NCBI RefSeq assembly: GCF_002803065.1
Contig: NZ_NNBL01000020.1
Coordinates: 84,763 to 148,762, forward strand
Origin: Streptomyces sp. CB01635
GTDB lineage: Bacteria > Actinomycetota > Actinomycetes > Streptomycetales > Streptomycetaceae
DNA length: 64,000 nt
Direction of reading: 5' to 3'
The notes under the pieces were generated by a model. The model worked only from the letters and a program-made list of their open reading frames with translations, made no database searches and was not told the origin of the DNA. Positions 48,608 through 58,343 of this stretch are shown in pieces; the stretch's first letter is position 1, and the number at the start of each line of letters is the position of its first letter. The translations under genes were made by a program, and so were the position numbers.

Positions 48608-51064
48608 TCAGCCGTGCACCCGCACCACCTTCAGCGCCGGTGACTTCAGGATGTCCTTCTCGCAGAAGCGCGACGTCACCCACTCGCCGTCCGAGTACAG
48701 GTGCGTCTGGTCGCTGTAGTGCGGCGAGTTCGGGTTCGAGGACTGGGAGTACGTCAGCAGGGTCCGCGCCACCGGGCAGCCACCGCCGTTCCAGCCGACG
48801 GCCTGGATGTAGCTCGAACCGTGAACGACCTCCGTGTAGCCGCCCGCCTTCGCGTCCCACACCGTCTCGACCTTGTTCCACACGCCGAGGGACTCCGTGC
48901 CGCCGTGGACGGGGATGCGCTTGCCGCCGCGCACGACGAACTGGTGCGCGCCGAGCGGGTCGTCCAGGGCGATCCCGGCTGCCCGCAGCTCACCCACCGC
49001 GTCGGCGAGCGCGGTCGCGAAGCCCGGCGCATCCGTGTTCAGCGTGTTCGGTGTGCGCACCGGGTCGGCGGCCGAGAACGGCACCTTCCAGAGCTTGTCG
49101 TTCGGCACGGCCGCGGTGAGCCCCCGCCAGAACCGGTCGAAGAGCAGCGCTCCCCGGCTCGACGTGCGCATCGTGTGATCCCACTTCTTGAGCACATCGC
49201 AGGCCTGTCCCACATCAACGGCCGTGCCATCGCTGCCTGTTGCCGTGCCACCGGGCAGCGCCGCGCACGCGCGCGCCGAGTCCGCCGCCGCCAGATCCGC
49301 CGCGGGCACCCGGTCGGCGAACTGCTGCCGCTGGAGGTCGGCGACCGTGAGTCCGCCGCGCCCCGCCATCGCCGACACGTCCTCGACGCCGCCGCGCGTC
49401 CGCATCGACCGCTGCGTGCCGACCGTCCCGAAGACCCGCTCGTACCCCGTCAGCGGCCGGTCGGCGTTGGCCAGCCAGGCACTGTCGTTCGAGTTCTCCA
49501 CGTACGGCGCGTCCTTGAGGACCGGCATCCTGGACGGCCCGAAGATGCCCGGCTGGACGGCGTCCTTGTCGGAACCGAGCTTGCAGTCGCCGCGCGAGCC
49601 GTCCAGGACCGCGACGCCGGACGCCGGATACGTCACCTTGCCGAGCGGCGTCGAGCAGCGCGCGGCCAGGTCGTCGGTGATCCGGGGCAGCACCTGCGCC
49701 TGAGCGAACAGCGAGTGCCCGGAGGCGTCGGCGGCGACCGTGTTCACCCACGGAAGCCCCTGCGTGCGCTTCAGCGAGCGCAGCACGTCGTCCGTGGAGC
49801 GCGCCTTGCTGAACCCGAGTCCCGTGTCGGAGGCGCGCAGGTTCAGGGCGTTCGGGTCGTTCAGCGCATACGCCGTCGTGGCCGTCCAGGGCAGCGGCAG
49901 CGACGCGCCGAGCGAGTTCACGATCGGCCCGTACCGCGTCCACCACTGGGTGCGGGTGACCGGCGCACCGTCCTTCACCGCGACGGTCACGGTCCGCTTC
50001 GTCATCCGCTCCGGCCTGCCGTCGACGAGGTACGCGGTCGGGTCGGCCGGGTCCAGTGTCAACTGGTGGAGATTGAGCGTGACCCCCGTCGCGACGGTGT
50101 GGCTCCAGGCGATACGGGAGTTGTGGCCGATCGAGATCGTCGTCGAGCCGAGGAGAGAGCCGCCGGAGACGTTCAGCTCACCGGGAATCGTCTGCTGCGA
50201 CTGCCAGAAGCGACGGCCGCCCTGCCACGGGTAGTGCGGGTTGCCCAGGAGCAGACCGCGGCCGTTCGCCGTGGTGGCACCGCTGAACGCGACAGCGTTG
50301 GACCCCATGTCGGCGTCCTCGCCCGAGAACAGCTCCTTGGCCGCCGCGGCTGTCGTGGCCTTGTCCGGCGTAGGGGCGGGGGTTCCCGCGGTCGGTGGCT
50401 GCGTACCGGCGCCGCCCGGTGGTTGCGCGGTCGGTGGTTGCGCGGCCGTGATGCCGTCCACGCCGCGGCCCTGACCGCCGAGCACGGCGAGTGCGAAGCC
50501 GTGCGCCGCGACGTCGAGGGTCGTCACCGGGCGCACCCAATCCGCTCCCTTGCAGGCCGGGTCGGTGATCCTGTTCTGCTTCAGCCACGCGTTGTATCCG
50601 GCGGCGAAGCCCCGCATCGTCTCCTTCACCTCTCGGCTCGGGCCCGCGGGCGCCGGCTCGGTGAGGAGCTTGTCCACGGTGCCCGCCTCACGGACTCCCC
50701 GGAAGTAGAGGTCGCTGGAGACGTTCTTCGTGGCCGAGGACAGGGAGCCGTCAGGGGCCGCGTCGGGCCCGAAGTAGCGGGAGCGCTCGCCGCGCACGGT
50801 GACGAATCCGTCGGCGAGCGCGCACACCTGGTCGGCGGCCTGCGCCCACCCGGTGCCGAAGCCAAGCCCCGCGTAGTCCTTGGCGACGATATGCGGAATG
50901 CCGTACTCGGTGAAGCGGATCGTGGCGGACAGGCCGCCGCCGTGCGGGTGGTGCTCGGGCCGGCCGTGGCCACCGGCGGCTGCCGACGGGAGTGAGGCCG
51001 TGGTGCTCAGCGCGGTCAACAGGGCGAAACCGATGACCGCGAGACGTCTCGGGCGGGTGCGCAT
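48608..51064 (-). CDS. Secreted penicillin-acylase-family amidase
   Basis: An 818-residue Ntn-hydrolase precursor. The N-terminal signal (MRTRPRRLAVIGFALLTALS...SAAAGG) is followed by the alpha chain (FTEYGIPHIVAKDYAGLGFG). A Pro/Thr/Ala-rich spacer (residues about 210-235, QPPTAQPPGGAGTQPPTAGT) leads to the cleavage site in EDADMGSNAVAFSG, where the serine after glycine becomes the N-terminal nucleophile of the beta chain. GNPHYPWQGGRRFWQSQQTI and SIGHNSRIAWSHTVATGVTL are beta-chain family motifs. Relatives hydrolyse aculeacin, acyl-homoserine lactones, penicillins or lipopeptides; the substrate is not readable. GGGAGG lies 4 nt before ATG 51064. Confidence 0.9.
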   Translation of the reverse strand: MRTRPRRLAVIGFALLTALSTTASLPSAAAGGHGRPEHHPHGGGLSATIRFTEYGIPHIVAKDYAGLGFGTGWAQAADQVCALADGFVTVRGERSRYFGPDAAPDGSLSSATKNVSSDLYFRGVREAGTVDKLLTEPAPAGPSREVKETMRGFAAGYNAWLKQNRITDPACKGADWVRPVTTLDVAAHGFALAVLGGQGRGVDGITAAQPPTAQPPGGAGTQPPTAGTPAPTPDKATTAAAAKELFSGEDADMGSNAVAFSGATTANGRGLLLGNPHYPWQGGRRFWQSQQTIPGELNVSGGSLLGSTTISIGHNSRIAWSHTVATGVTLNLHQLTLDPADPTAYLVDGRPERMTKRTVTVAVKDGAPVTRTQWWTRYGPIVNSLGASLPLPWTATTAYALNDPNALNLRASDTGLGFSKARSTDDVLRSLKRTQGLPWVNTVAADASGHSLFAQAQVLPRITDDLAARCSTPLGKVTYPASGVAVLDGSRGDCKLGSDKDAVQPGIFGPSRMPVLKDAPYVENSNDSAWLANADRPLTGYERVFGTVGTQRSMRTRGGVEDVSAMAGRGGLTVADLQRQQFADRVPAADLAAADSARACAALPGGTATGSDGTAVDVGQACDVLKKWDHTMRTSSRGALLFDRFWRGLTAAVPNDKLWKVPFSAADPVRTPNTLNTDAPGFATALADAVGELRAAGIALDDPLGAHQFVVRGGKRIPVHGGTESLGVWNKVETVWDAKAGGYTEVVHGSSYIQAVGWNGGGCPVARTLLTYSQSSNPNSPHYSDQTHLYSDGEWVTSRFCEKDILKSPALKVVRVHG

Positions 51065-51204
51065 CGTGCCTCCCAACTGGAGTGAGGGAAGGGGCGGTTG
51101 AGCGTACCAACGGGTATGCCCGGAAGGGCGGCGTCCGGTGCGGCCTGCGCGCGACGCACGTCACCGGCCTTGATTTCGTGTGGGCCGGGGCACAGGATCG
51201 CGCC

Positions 51205-52728
51205 ATGACGGGTGTCAGCAATGAACGAGACGTACGCGCCAGCACGGTCGACGGGACGCTGCGCCGCAGCGCACGACGCGCCCCCGAACGCGTCGCCGTC
51301 CGCTACGGCCCGCGCGCATGGACGTACGCCGAACTCGACGCTGCCGTCTCGCGCGCGGCCGGTGTGCTGCGCGGCCTCGGCCTCGGACGAGGGGACCGCG
51401 TCGGCGCCTACGGGCACAACTCGGACGCGTACCTGATCGGCTTCCTGGCCTGTTCGCGCGCCGGGCTCGTGCACGTGCCGGTCAACCAGAACCTCACCGG
51501 GGACGACCTCGCCTACATCGTCGGCCAGTCCGGCTGCGCACTTGTACTGACCGACCCCGGCCTCGCGGACCGGCTCCCCGCCGGCGTGCGCACCCTGGCC
51601 CTGCGCGACGCGGACGACTCCCTGCTCGCCAGGATCCCCTCCGCCGAGCCGTACGACGGTCCGCAGCCGGACGCCGACGACCTGGTGCAGCTCCTGTACA
51701 CCTCCGGCACGACCGCGCTGCCCAAGGGCGCGATGATGTCGCACCGCGCTCTCGTCCACGAGTACGTCAGCGCGATCCATGCACTCGGCCTCACGGAGAC
51801 GGACCGGCCCGTCCACTCCCTGCCGCTCTACCATTCGGCGCAGATGCACGTCTTCCTGCTGCCCTACCTCGCCGTCGGCGCGCAGAACACGATCCTGGAC
51901 GCACCGGACGCCGCGACAATCTTCGACCTGGTGGAGGCGGGCGCCGGCGACAGCCTCTTCGCGCCGCCCACCGTCTGGATCGGCCTCTCGCAGCACCCGG
52001 ACTTCGCGACCCGGGATCTGAGCGGCCTGCGCAAGGCTTTCTACGGCGCGTCGATCATGCCGGTGCCGGTCCTGGAACGGCTCCGCGCGCGCCTGCCCGG
52101 ACTCGCCTTCTACAACTGCTTCGGCCAGAGCGAGATCGGGCCCCTCGCCACCGTCCTCGGACCCGACGAGCACGAGGGCCGGATGGACTCGTGCGGGCGG
52201 CCCGTCCTGTTCGTCGAGGCGCGGGTCGTCGACGAGGACGGGAAGGAGGTGCCTGACGGCACCGCCGGTGAAGTGGTCTACCGCTCACCGCAGTTGTGCG
52301 ACGGCTACTGGGACAAGCCGCAGGAGACCGAGGCGGCGTTCCGCGACGGCTGGTTCCGCTCGGGAGACCTCGCGGTGCGCGACGGCCAGGGCTACTTCAC
52401 CGTCGTCGACCGTGTGAAGGACGTCATCAACTCCGGGGGAGTGCTCGTCGCCTCACGCCAGGTCGAGGACGCGCTCTACACCCACCCGCAGGTGGCCGAG
52501 ACCGCCGTCATCGGCCTGCCCGACGAGCGCTGGATCGAGGCAGTCACGGCCGTCGTGGTCCGGGGCGGCGGCGAGGTGACCGAGGCGGAGCTCATCGCCC
52601 ACGCGCGCGAGAAACTCGCCCACTTCAAGGCGCCCAAGCGGGTCGTCTTCGTGGACGAACTCCCGCGCAACGCCAGCGGCAAGATCCTCAAGCGCGAGCT
52701 GCGGGACCGGTTCCGTACGGCGCACTGA
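51205..52728 (+). CDS. AMP-forming fatty-acyl-CoA ligase
   Basis: A 507-residue ANL enzyme, compact for the family. LLYTSGTTALPKGAMMSHRA is the nucleotide loop, YNCFGQSEIGPLATVLGPDE is A5, and GWFRSGDLAVRDGQGYFTVV with DRVKDVINSGGVLVASRQVE are A7-A8. The catalytic lysine is in LPRNASGKILKRELRDRFRT. It fits the FadD13/long-chain ligase branch. The start ATG 51205 is where family similarity begins; the frame is open upstream but without a ribosome site. It is divergent from the penicillin-acylase-like gene (140 bp). The following leader/ThrRS unit has its own promoter-like sequence. Confidence 0.87.
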   Translation: MTGVSNERDVRASTVDGTLRRSARRAPERVAVRYGPRAWTYAELDAAVSRAAGVLRGLGLGRGDRVGAYGHNSDAYLIGFLACSRAGLVHVPVNQNLTGDDLAYIVGQSGCALVLTDPGLADRLPAGVRTLALRDADDSLLARIPSAEPYDGPQPDADDLVQLLYTSGTTALPKGAMMSHRALVHEYVSAIHALGLTETDRPVHSLPLYHSAQMHVFLLPYLAVGAQNTILDAPDAATIFDLVEAGAGDSLFAPPTVWIGLSQHPDFATRDLSGLRKAFYGASIMPVPVLERLRARLPGLAFYNCFGQSEIGPLATVLGPDEHEGRMDSCGRPVLFVEARVVDEDGKEVPDGTAGEVVYRSPQLCDGYWDKPQETEAAFRDGWFRSGDLAVRDGQGYFTVVDRVKDVINSGGVLVASRQVEDALYTHPQVAETAVIGLPDERWIEAVTAVVVRGGGEVTEAELIAHAREKLAHFKAPKRVVFVDELPRNASGKILKRELRDRFRTAH

Positions 52729-52769
52729 GCCCGCCGGAAAATGACGAGCGGAGGCGGCCGGGGCCCTGT

Positions 52770-52775
52770 TACGGT
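52770..52775 (+). promoter_or_regulatory. Putative -10 box (TACGGT) of the leader/ThrRS unit
   Basis: TACGGT fits the TAnnnT pattern common in streptomycetes. The expected start point, 7 nt after its last base, is 52782, the A of the leader-peptide ATG, so the leader would be translated as a leaderless message. No clear -35 box is seen at the usual distance. Confidence 0.4.
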
Positions 52776-52781
52776 CCGGCC

Positions 52782-52838
52782 ATGAAGCGACGCGCAGCTG
52801 CCATGACGACGACGCCGGAGAGTGTCCCGGCGCGCTGA
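52782..52838 (+). CDS. Leader peptide with three consecutive threonine codons
   Basis: An 18-codon frame encoding MKRRAAAMTTTPESVPAR. The three ACG codons (52806-52814) are followed by 24 more bases to TGA at 52836. An internal ATG (52803) directly before the threonines could also start it. Next come the palindrome GACAGCTGTC (52837-52846) and a strong hairpin (52854-52883), then a ThrRS-like gene. A threonine run in a short leader upstream of a threonine-related gene is the classical layout of a ribosome-mediated attenuator: slow decoding when charged tRNA-Thr is scarce would change folding downstream. Function is inferred from layout only. Confidence 0.55.
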   Translation: MKRRAAAMTTTPESVPAR

Positions 52839-52853
52839 CAGCTGTCTCAGTCC

Positions 52854-52883
52854 GAAGCCCCGGGGCGAGTGCCCCGGGGCTTC
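52854..52883 (+). terminator. 13-bp terminator-like hairpin in the ThrRS leader
   Basis: GAAGCCCCGGGGC (52854-52866) and GCCCCGGGGCTTC (52871-52883) pair perfectly around a GAGT loop, 15 nt after the leader stop and 41 nt before the ThrRS ATG. There is no T run. Its place between leader peptide and gene suggests an attenuator and not the terminator of the upstream ligase (stop 52728), although both are possible. Confidence 0.65.
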
Positions 52884-52886
52884 GCC

Positions 52887-52923
52887 GTGGGACCACTCGC
52901 CCGACGACCGCGAGGGATCCCAC
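52887..52923 (+). promoter_or_regulatory. Possible ribosome-site sequestering stem before ThrRS
   Basis: GTGGGA (52887-52892) can pair with TCCCAC (52918-52923), and CTCG (52896-52899) with CGAG (52911-52914). The ribosome site GAGGGA (52912-52917) lies in or beside this stem. GTGGGA could alternatively pair with TCCC inside the leader frame (about 52825-52828). This gives two mutually exclusive folds. Confidence 0.4.
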
Positions 52924-52924
52924 C

Positions 52925-54220
52925 ATGAACCAGCAGAAGCAGGACCAGCAGAAGCACGAGAAGCGCAATCAAGGCAACGCGGAGCACGAGAGCCCGAAGC
53001 ACGACCACCGCAAGCTCGGCCGTGAGCTCGGCCTCTTCGGCACCGACCCGCTGATCGGCGCGGGACTGCCCTACTGGCTGCCCGACGGCGCGGCCGTACG
53101 GCACACCCTCGAGGAGTACATCCGCACCGCCGAGCGGCGGGCCGGCTACCGGCACGTGTACTCGCCGGTCCTCGGCAAGCGCGAGCTGTACGAGATCTCG
53201 GGGCACTGGTCGCACTACAGCGACGACATGTTTCCCCCGATGGACCTGGGCGGCGAGCAGGTCGTCCTGCGGCCCAGCCTCTGTCCCCACCACGCCGTGA
53301 TCTACCGTTCCCGTTCCCACAGCTATCGCGAACTCCCGCTGCGTATGGCGGAGTTGGGCGGCATGTACCGCTCCGAGCTGTCGGGCGTGCTCGGCGGTCT
53401 GACCCGCGTACGGGCCATCCAGCTCAACGACGCGCATGTCTTCTGCACCCTCGCCCAGGTGGCCGACGAGGCGCAGGCGGCGCTGGAGATGATCCGCAGG
53501 GTCTATGAGGCGCTCGGCATCAACCCGGCGCGCTACCGGCTCTCTCTGCCGGGCCCGGGCGGCAAGTACGTCTCCGCCCCCGGGATGTGGAAGCGCTCGA
53601 CCGCGCTGCTCACCGATGTCCTCGACCGCTCGGGCCTTCCCTACGAGGCGGCCGAGGGAGAGGCCGCGTTCTACGGGCCCAAGATCGACGTCCAGGTCGC
53701 CGACGGCGCGGGACGCGAGTCCACCCTCTCCACCGTCCAGGTCGACTTCCACCAGCCCGAGCGTTTCGACCTGCACTACATCGGTCCGGACGGCGCGAAG
53801 CACCGTCCGGTGATGGTCCACCGCAGCATCATCGGCAGCGTGGAGCGGGTCGTCGCGCACCTCATCGAGCAGCAGGGCGGCGCCTTCCCGGCGTGGCTCG
53901 CGCCCACCCAGGTGGCGATCCTGCCGATCTCGGACGCAGAGCTTCCGCACGCCGATGCCCTCGCGCGGCGGTGCGCCGAGCTGGGGCTGCGGGCGGAGGT
54001 CGCGGGCCCGGACCGCGGCACCCTGGGCGCCCGCGTCCGGGAGGCCAGGCTCGTGCCGTACCAGGCGGTCATCGGCGGGAGGGAGGCGGCGGACGGTCGG
54101 GTCGCGCTGCGCCTGCGTGACGGCCGTCGCCCCGCCCCGCTGCCCGCCGAGGAGGCGCTCGCCAGGATCGGGGCAGTCGTCGACGCGTACGGACACGACC
54201 TGTGGAGCGAGGCGAGCTGA
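52925..54220 (+). CDS. Short threonyl-tRNA synthetase-like protein lacking editing domains
   Basis: A 431-residue class II aminoacyl-tRNA synthetase. Only the catalytic core (about 30-320) and anticodon-binding domain (about 325-425) are present; the TGS and editing domains of normal ThrRS (about 640-660 residues) are missing. The core starts at HDHRKLGRELGLFGTDPL. The three zinc ligands of ThrRS are kept: Cys in RPSLCPHHAVIY, His in QLNDAHVFC and His in PVMVHRSIIGSVERVV. Motif 2 is GGMYRSELSGVLGGLTRVRA. The first 30 residues are very rich in Gln, Lys, His and Glu and resemble no domain. GAGGGA 7 nt before ATG 52925. It may be a stress or resistance copy or charge a special acceptor. Genome-wide a full-length ThrRS is expected elsewhere. 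Confidence 0.85.
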   Translation: MNQQKQDQQKHEKRNQGNAEHESPKHDHRKLGRELGLFGTDPLIGAGLPYWLPDGAAVRHTLEEYIRTAERRAGYRHVYSPVLGKRELYEISGHWSHYSDDMFPPMDLGGEQVVLRPSLCPHHAVIYRSRSHSYRELPLRMAELGGMYRSELSGVLGGLTRVRAIQLNDAHVFCTLAQVADEAQAALEMIRRVYEALGINPARYRLSLPGPGGKYVSAPGMWKRSTALLTDVLDRSGLPYEAAEGEAAFYGPKIDVQVADGAGRESTLSTVQVDFHQPERFDLHYIGPDGAKHRPVMVHRSIIGSVERVVAHLIEQQGGAFPAWLAPTQVAILPISDAELPHADALARRCAELGLRAEVAGPDRGTLGARVREARLVPYQAVIGGREAADGRVALRLRDGRRPAPLPAEEALARIGAVVDAYGHDLWSEAS

Positions 54221-54245
54221 CGGAATCGGGGCCGATGGGGGCGGG

Positions 54246-55541
<1,296 letters not shown>

Positions 55542-55602
55542 CGTCGACCGCACTCCCGAGCCCTGAGGGCCGACCATCCACCCACACTGGCATAACGGGC
55601 AA

Positions 55603-55624
55603 ATCGGTCGACCGATCATTCGGT
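55603..55624. promoter_or_regulatory. Overlapping palindromes upstream of paaK
   Basis: ATCGGTCGACCGAT (55603-55616) is a perfect palindrome and overlaps ACCGA-TCAT-TCGGT (55611-55624), also perfect. Three half-sites of the ACCGA type thus lie in 22 bp, about 65 bp upstream of paaK. This is a typical TetR operator; the PaaR-like repressor is not encoded nearby. Confidence 0.55.
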
Positions 55625-55715
55625 TGATCCGTTCAGGGTCAGTAATTCAAGGGGTGAGGGCAGGCGTCAAGAGGCGGGACGGACTCAATCGCCGGCCGGG
55701 CGCCCTCAGATTCCC

Positions 55716-56507
55716 TCAGGCGCCACCGGAGGCGTCGTGGACGTACGGAGTCGTCGTGCTCAGGGCCGCGAAGCCGAGGCGTTCCAGGATCGGGCGGCTC
55801 ATGCTGGAGGCGTCGACCTGGAGGTAGCGGTAGCCGCGCTCGGCGGCGATGCGGGTGCGGAACGCGACGAGGCTGCGGTAGATCCCGCGCCCGCGCCACT
55901 CGGCGACGGTGCCGCCGCCCCACAGGCTCGCGAAGTCCGTCCCCGGGTGCGTCTCCATACGGGCCGCGCTCACCGGCACGTCCCCGGCCAGCGCGAGCAC
56001 CGCGGGAACGGCGTCCGGGTCCTCGGCGAGCTGGGCGAGGAGCTGGTGCCGGGTGAGGCCGAGGCTCCTGCCGAAGGCCTTGTCGTGCACCTCCGACATG
56101 AGGTCGACGCCCGCCTCGTCGGTGACGGGGAGCAGCCGGATCCCCTCGGGAAGCGGGACATCTGTCGGCAGGTCCGCGACCTCGGCGACCAGGAGCGTCT
56201 CCACGGGCTCGGGGAGGAATCCGGCGGCCGTGAGCCGCTGCGGAAGGTCGTGCGGCAGGTCGTGCCCGTACACCTTCCACTCGAATTCGCGTCCGAGGCC
56301 GGTGAAATGGCGTACCTGCGCGGCGATCGCCGCGTCGGCCGAGCCCTCGTCGAGGTCCGACCACACGACGCCGTTCCAGGAGCTGCCCTCGGCGCCGGTC
56401 TGCCGCACCACGCCGTCCACCCGCTCGACCCGCGCGCCGGGGCCGTCGGGCCTCGCCCCCCGCCTCATCTGCCGGTCGAACAGGCCCAGCACTGCTTGGT
56501 GATTCAT
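55716..56507 (-). CDS. GNAT-family acetyltransferase
   Basis: 263 residues. The N-terminal half (1-120) is a degenerate GNAT-like domain (ERVDGVVRQTGAEGSSWNGV). The C-terminal half carries the acetyl-CoA loop GGGTVAEWRGRGIYRSLVAF (R-x-x-G-x-G/Y) and ERGYRYLQVDASSMSRPILE, then LGFAALSTTTPYVH. The substrate is unknown. GGAG lies 7 nt before ATG 56507. It lies between paaK and the FadD19-like gene with no sign of being cotranscribed with paaK. Confidence 0.82.
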   Translation of the reverse strand: MNHQAVLGLFDRQMRRGARPDGPGARVERVDGVVRQTGAEGSSWNGVVWSDLDEGSADAAIAAQVRHFTGLGREFEWKVYGHDLPHDLPQRLTAAGFLPEPVETLLVAEVADLPTDVPLPEGIRLLPVTDEAGVDLMSEVHDKAFGRSLGLTRHQLLAQLAEDPDAVPAVLALAGDVPVSAARMETHPGTDFASLWGGGTVAEWRGRGIYRSLVAFRTRIAAERGYRYLQVDASSMSRPILERLGFAALSTTTPYVHDASGGA

Positions 56508-56640
56508 CCGGCCACTCCAGCACCGGGACGGCGGGGTGGCAACCGGATTGACCCCCGGCGCGAGGCTGCACGCCGGTACGAGGCCGTGTCCTGCCACGCG
56601 CCGTCGCCATGTCCCGCTACGAGCCCCCGGTCGCGCCCCG

Positions 56641-58281
56641 CTACGCCCCGTCCGCCGCCACCGCCCGCGCCCACCGGTAGTCCGCCTTGCCGCTGGGTGA
56701 GCGCTGGATCCGGTCGGTCAGGACCAGCTGGCGGGGGATCTTGTAGCCCGCGAGGCGGGTGCGGCAGTGGGTCTGGATGTCGTCGAGCGAGGGCGGTTCC
56801 GCGCCGTCGCGCAGTTGGACCACCGCGGCGACGTGATTGCCCCACTTGGCGTCGGGTACCCCGGCCACCAGCGCGTCGTACACGTCGGGATGGGACTTCA
56901 GGGCCTGCTCGACCTCTTCCGGATACACTTTCTCGCCGCCCGTGTTGATGCACTGCGAGCCACGTCCGAGGACCGTGACGATGCCGTCCTCGTCGACCGT
57001 CGCCATGTCCCCGAGCAGAACCCACCGCTCGTCGCCCTTCTGGAAGAACGTCTCGGCCGTTTTCGCGGGGTCGTTGTAGTAGCCGAGCGGGACGTGCCCG
57101 CGCTGGGCGATGCGGCCCGGCTCTCCGGGGGCGACCGGCTCGTATGTCGCCGGATCGACCACCTGCGTACGGGAGTTGACCCGCAGGCGGAAGCCCTTCT
57201 CCGGGCCGGAGTCGTCCGTCGCCGTGCCGTTGAAGCCGGACTCGGACGAGCCGAAGTTGTTCAGGAGCATCACGTTCGGGACGAGCGCCTGGAACTGCGC
57301 GCGCACCGTCTCCGACATGATCGCGCCCGACGACGAGACGCTGAACATCGACGAGCAGTCGGTGCCCTTCATGGGCCCGTTCAGCGCGTCGATCAGGGGC
57401 CGCAGCATCGCGTCCCCGACGAGCGACATGCTCGTCACCCTCTCCTTCTCGACCGTACGCAGCACTTCTTCGGGCACGAACTTCGTGTGGATGACGAGGC
57501 GTTGGCCGAAGTTGAAGCCGATGAAGGCGGTGAGCGTGGACGTTCCGTGCATCAGCGGAGGAGTCGGGAAGAAGGTGATCCCGTCACCGCCGGCCGCCAC
57601 GCGCTCGGACAGCTCCTCCGGCCTGCTGACCGGCTCGCCCGTCGGCGCGCCGCCGCCGAGCCCCGAGAAGAACAGGTCCTCCTGGCGCCACATCACGCCC
57701 TTGGGCATGCCGGTCGTGCCGCCCGTGTAGATGATGAAGAGGTCGTCGGCCGAGCGCGGCCCGAAGCCGCGCTCCGGCGAGCCGGTGGCCTCCGCCTCCG
57801 TGAAGTCCACGGCCTTGACGGGCGGCGCGCCGGCCGGCGGGGTTCCGACGCGCACGAGGTGGCGCAGCTTCTCCGTCTGCGGCTGAGCGGCCGCGACGCG
57901 TTCGGTGAACTCGGCGTCGAAGACGAGCGCCGCGAGGTCCGCGTCACGGTAGAGGTAGACCAACTCCTCCTCTACGTAACGGTAGTTGACGTTGACGGGC
58001 ACGATCCGCGCCTTGAGGCAGGCGAGCACCGTCTGGAGATACTCGATGCCGTTGTAGAGGTGCAGGCCCAGGTGTTCGCCGGGGCGGATCCCGCTGTCGA
58101 TCAGATGGTGCGCGAGGCGGTTGGCCGCCGCGTCGAGTCCGGCGTACGTGAGCCGGTGCTCCGCGCCCGTACCGGGATGGTCGATGTGCACGAGCGCCTC
58201 GCGGTCGGGGACCACGTCGACGACCGACTCGAACAGGTCGGCAAGGTTGTACTCCACCGCTCCTCCTGACCCAGGCGCCAT
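56641..58281 (-). CDS. fadD19: FadD19-like steroid side-chain CoA ligase
   Basis: A 546-residue ANL ligase. From memory it is strikingly like mycobacterial FadD19 (Rv3515c): NLADLFESVVDVVPDREALV, NRLAHHLIDSGIRPGEHLGL, VNVNYRYVEEELVYLYRDAD, GSPERGFGPRSADDLFIIYT, GGTTGMPKGVMWRQEDLFFS and GGEKVYPEEVEQALKSHPDV ending in RSPSGKADYRWARAVAAD. FadD19 activates the carboxylated side chain of sterols and is needed for C-24-branched side chains in Rhodococcus. It is divergent from the EchA19-like gene, exactly as in Mycobacterium. GTG and ATG starts compete at the 5' end; 58281 gives MAPGSGG. The intergenic palindrome at 58344 is the likely operator. Confidence 0.85.
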   Translation of the reverse strand: MAPGSGGAVEYNLADLFESVVDVVPDREALVHIDHPGTGAEHRLTYAGLDAAANRLAHHLIDSGIRPGEHLGLHLYNGIEYLQTVLACLKARIVPVNVNYRYVEEELVYLYRDADLAALVFDAEFTERVAAAQPQTEKLRHLVRVGTPPAGAPPVKAVDFTEAEATGSPERGFGPRSADDLFIIYTGGTTGMPKGVMWRQEDLFFSGLGGGAPTGEPVSRPEELSERVAAGGDGITFFPTPPLMHGTSTLTAFIGFNFGQRLVIHTKFVPEEVLRTVEKERVTSMSLVGDAMLRPLIDALNGPMKGTDCSSMFSVSSSGAIMSETVRAQFQALVPNVMLLNNFGSSESGFNGTATDDSGPEKGFRLRVNSRTQVVDPATYEPVAPGEPGRIAQRGHVPLGYYNDPAKTAETFFQKGDERWVLLGDMATVDEDGIVTVLGRGSQCINTGGEKVYPEEVEQALKSHPDVYDALVAGVPDAKWGNHVAAVVQLRDGAEPPSLDDIQTHCRTRLAGYKIPRQLVLTDRIQRSPSGKADYRWARAVAADGA

Positions 58282-58343
58282 CTCGATGTGGCCGTCATCT
58301 CAGCAGAGCCGCATGGAACAGGGAAGGGCCCCCGCACAAGAAA

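Noticed and set aside
52854..52883. Hairpin considered only as the terminator of the 51205-52728 ligase
   Set aside because: It lies 126 bp after that stop and downstream of a promoter-like box and leader frame, so attenuation is preferred, though a terminator role is not excluded.
52729..52924. ThrRS leader considered as a T-box riboswitch
   Set aside because: The T-box core bulge sequence and specifier-loop layout are not visible; a leader peptide with threonine codons explains the region better.
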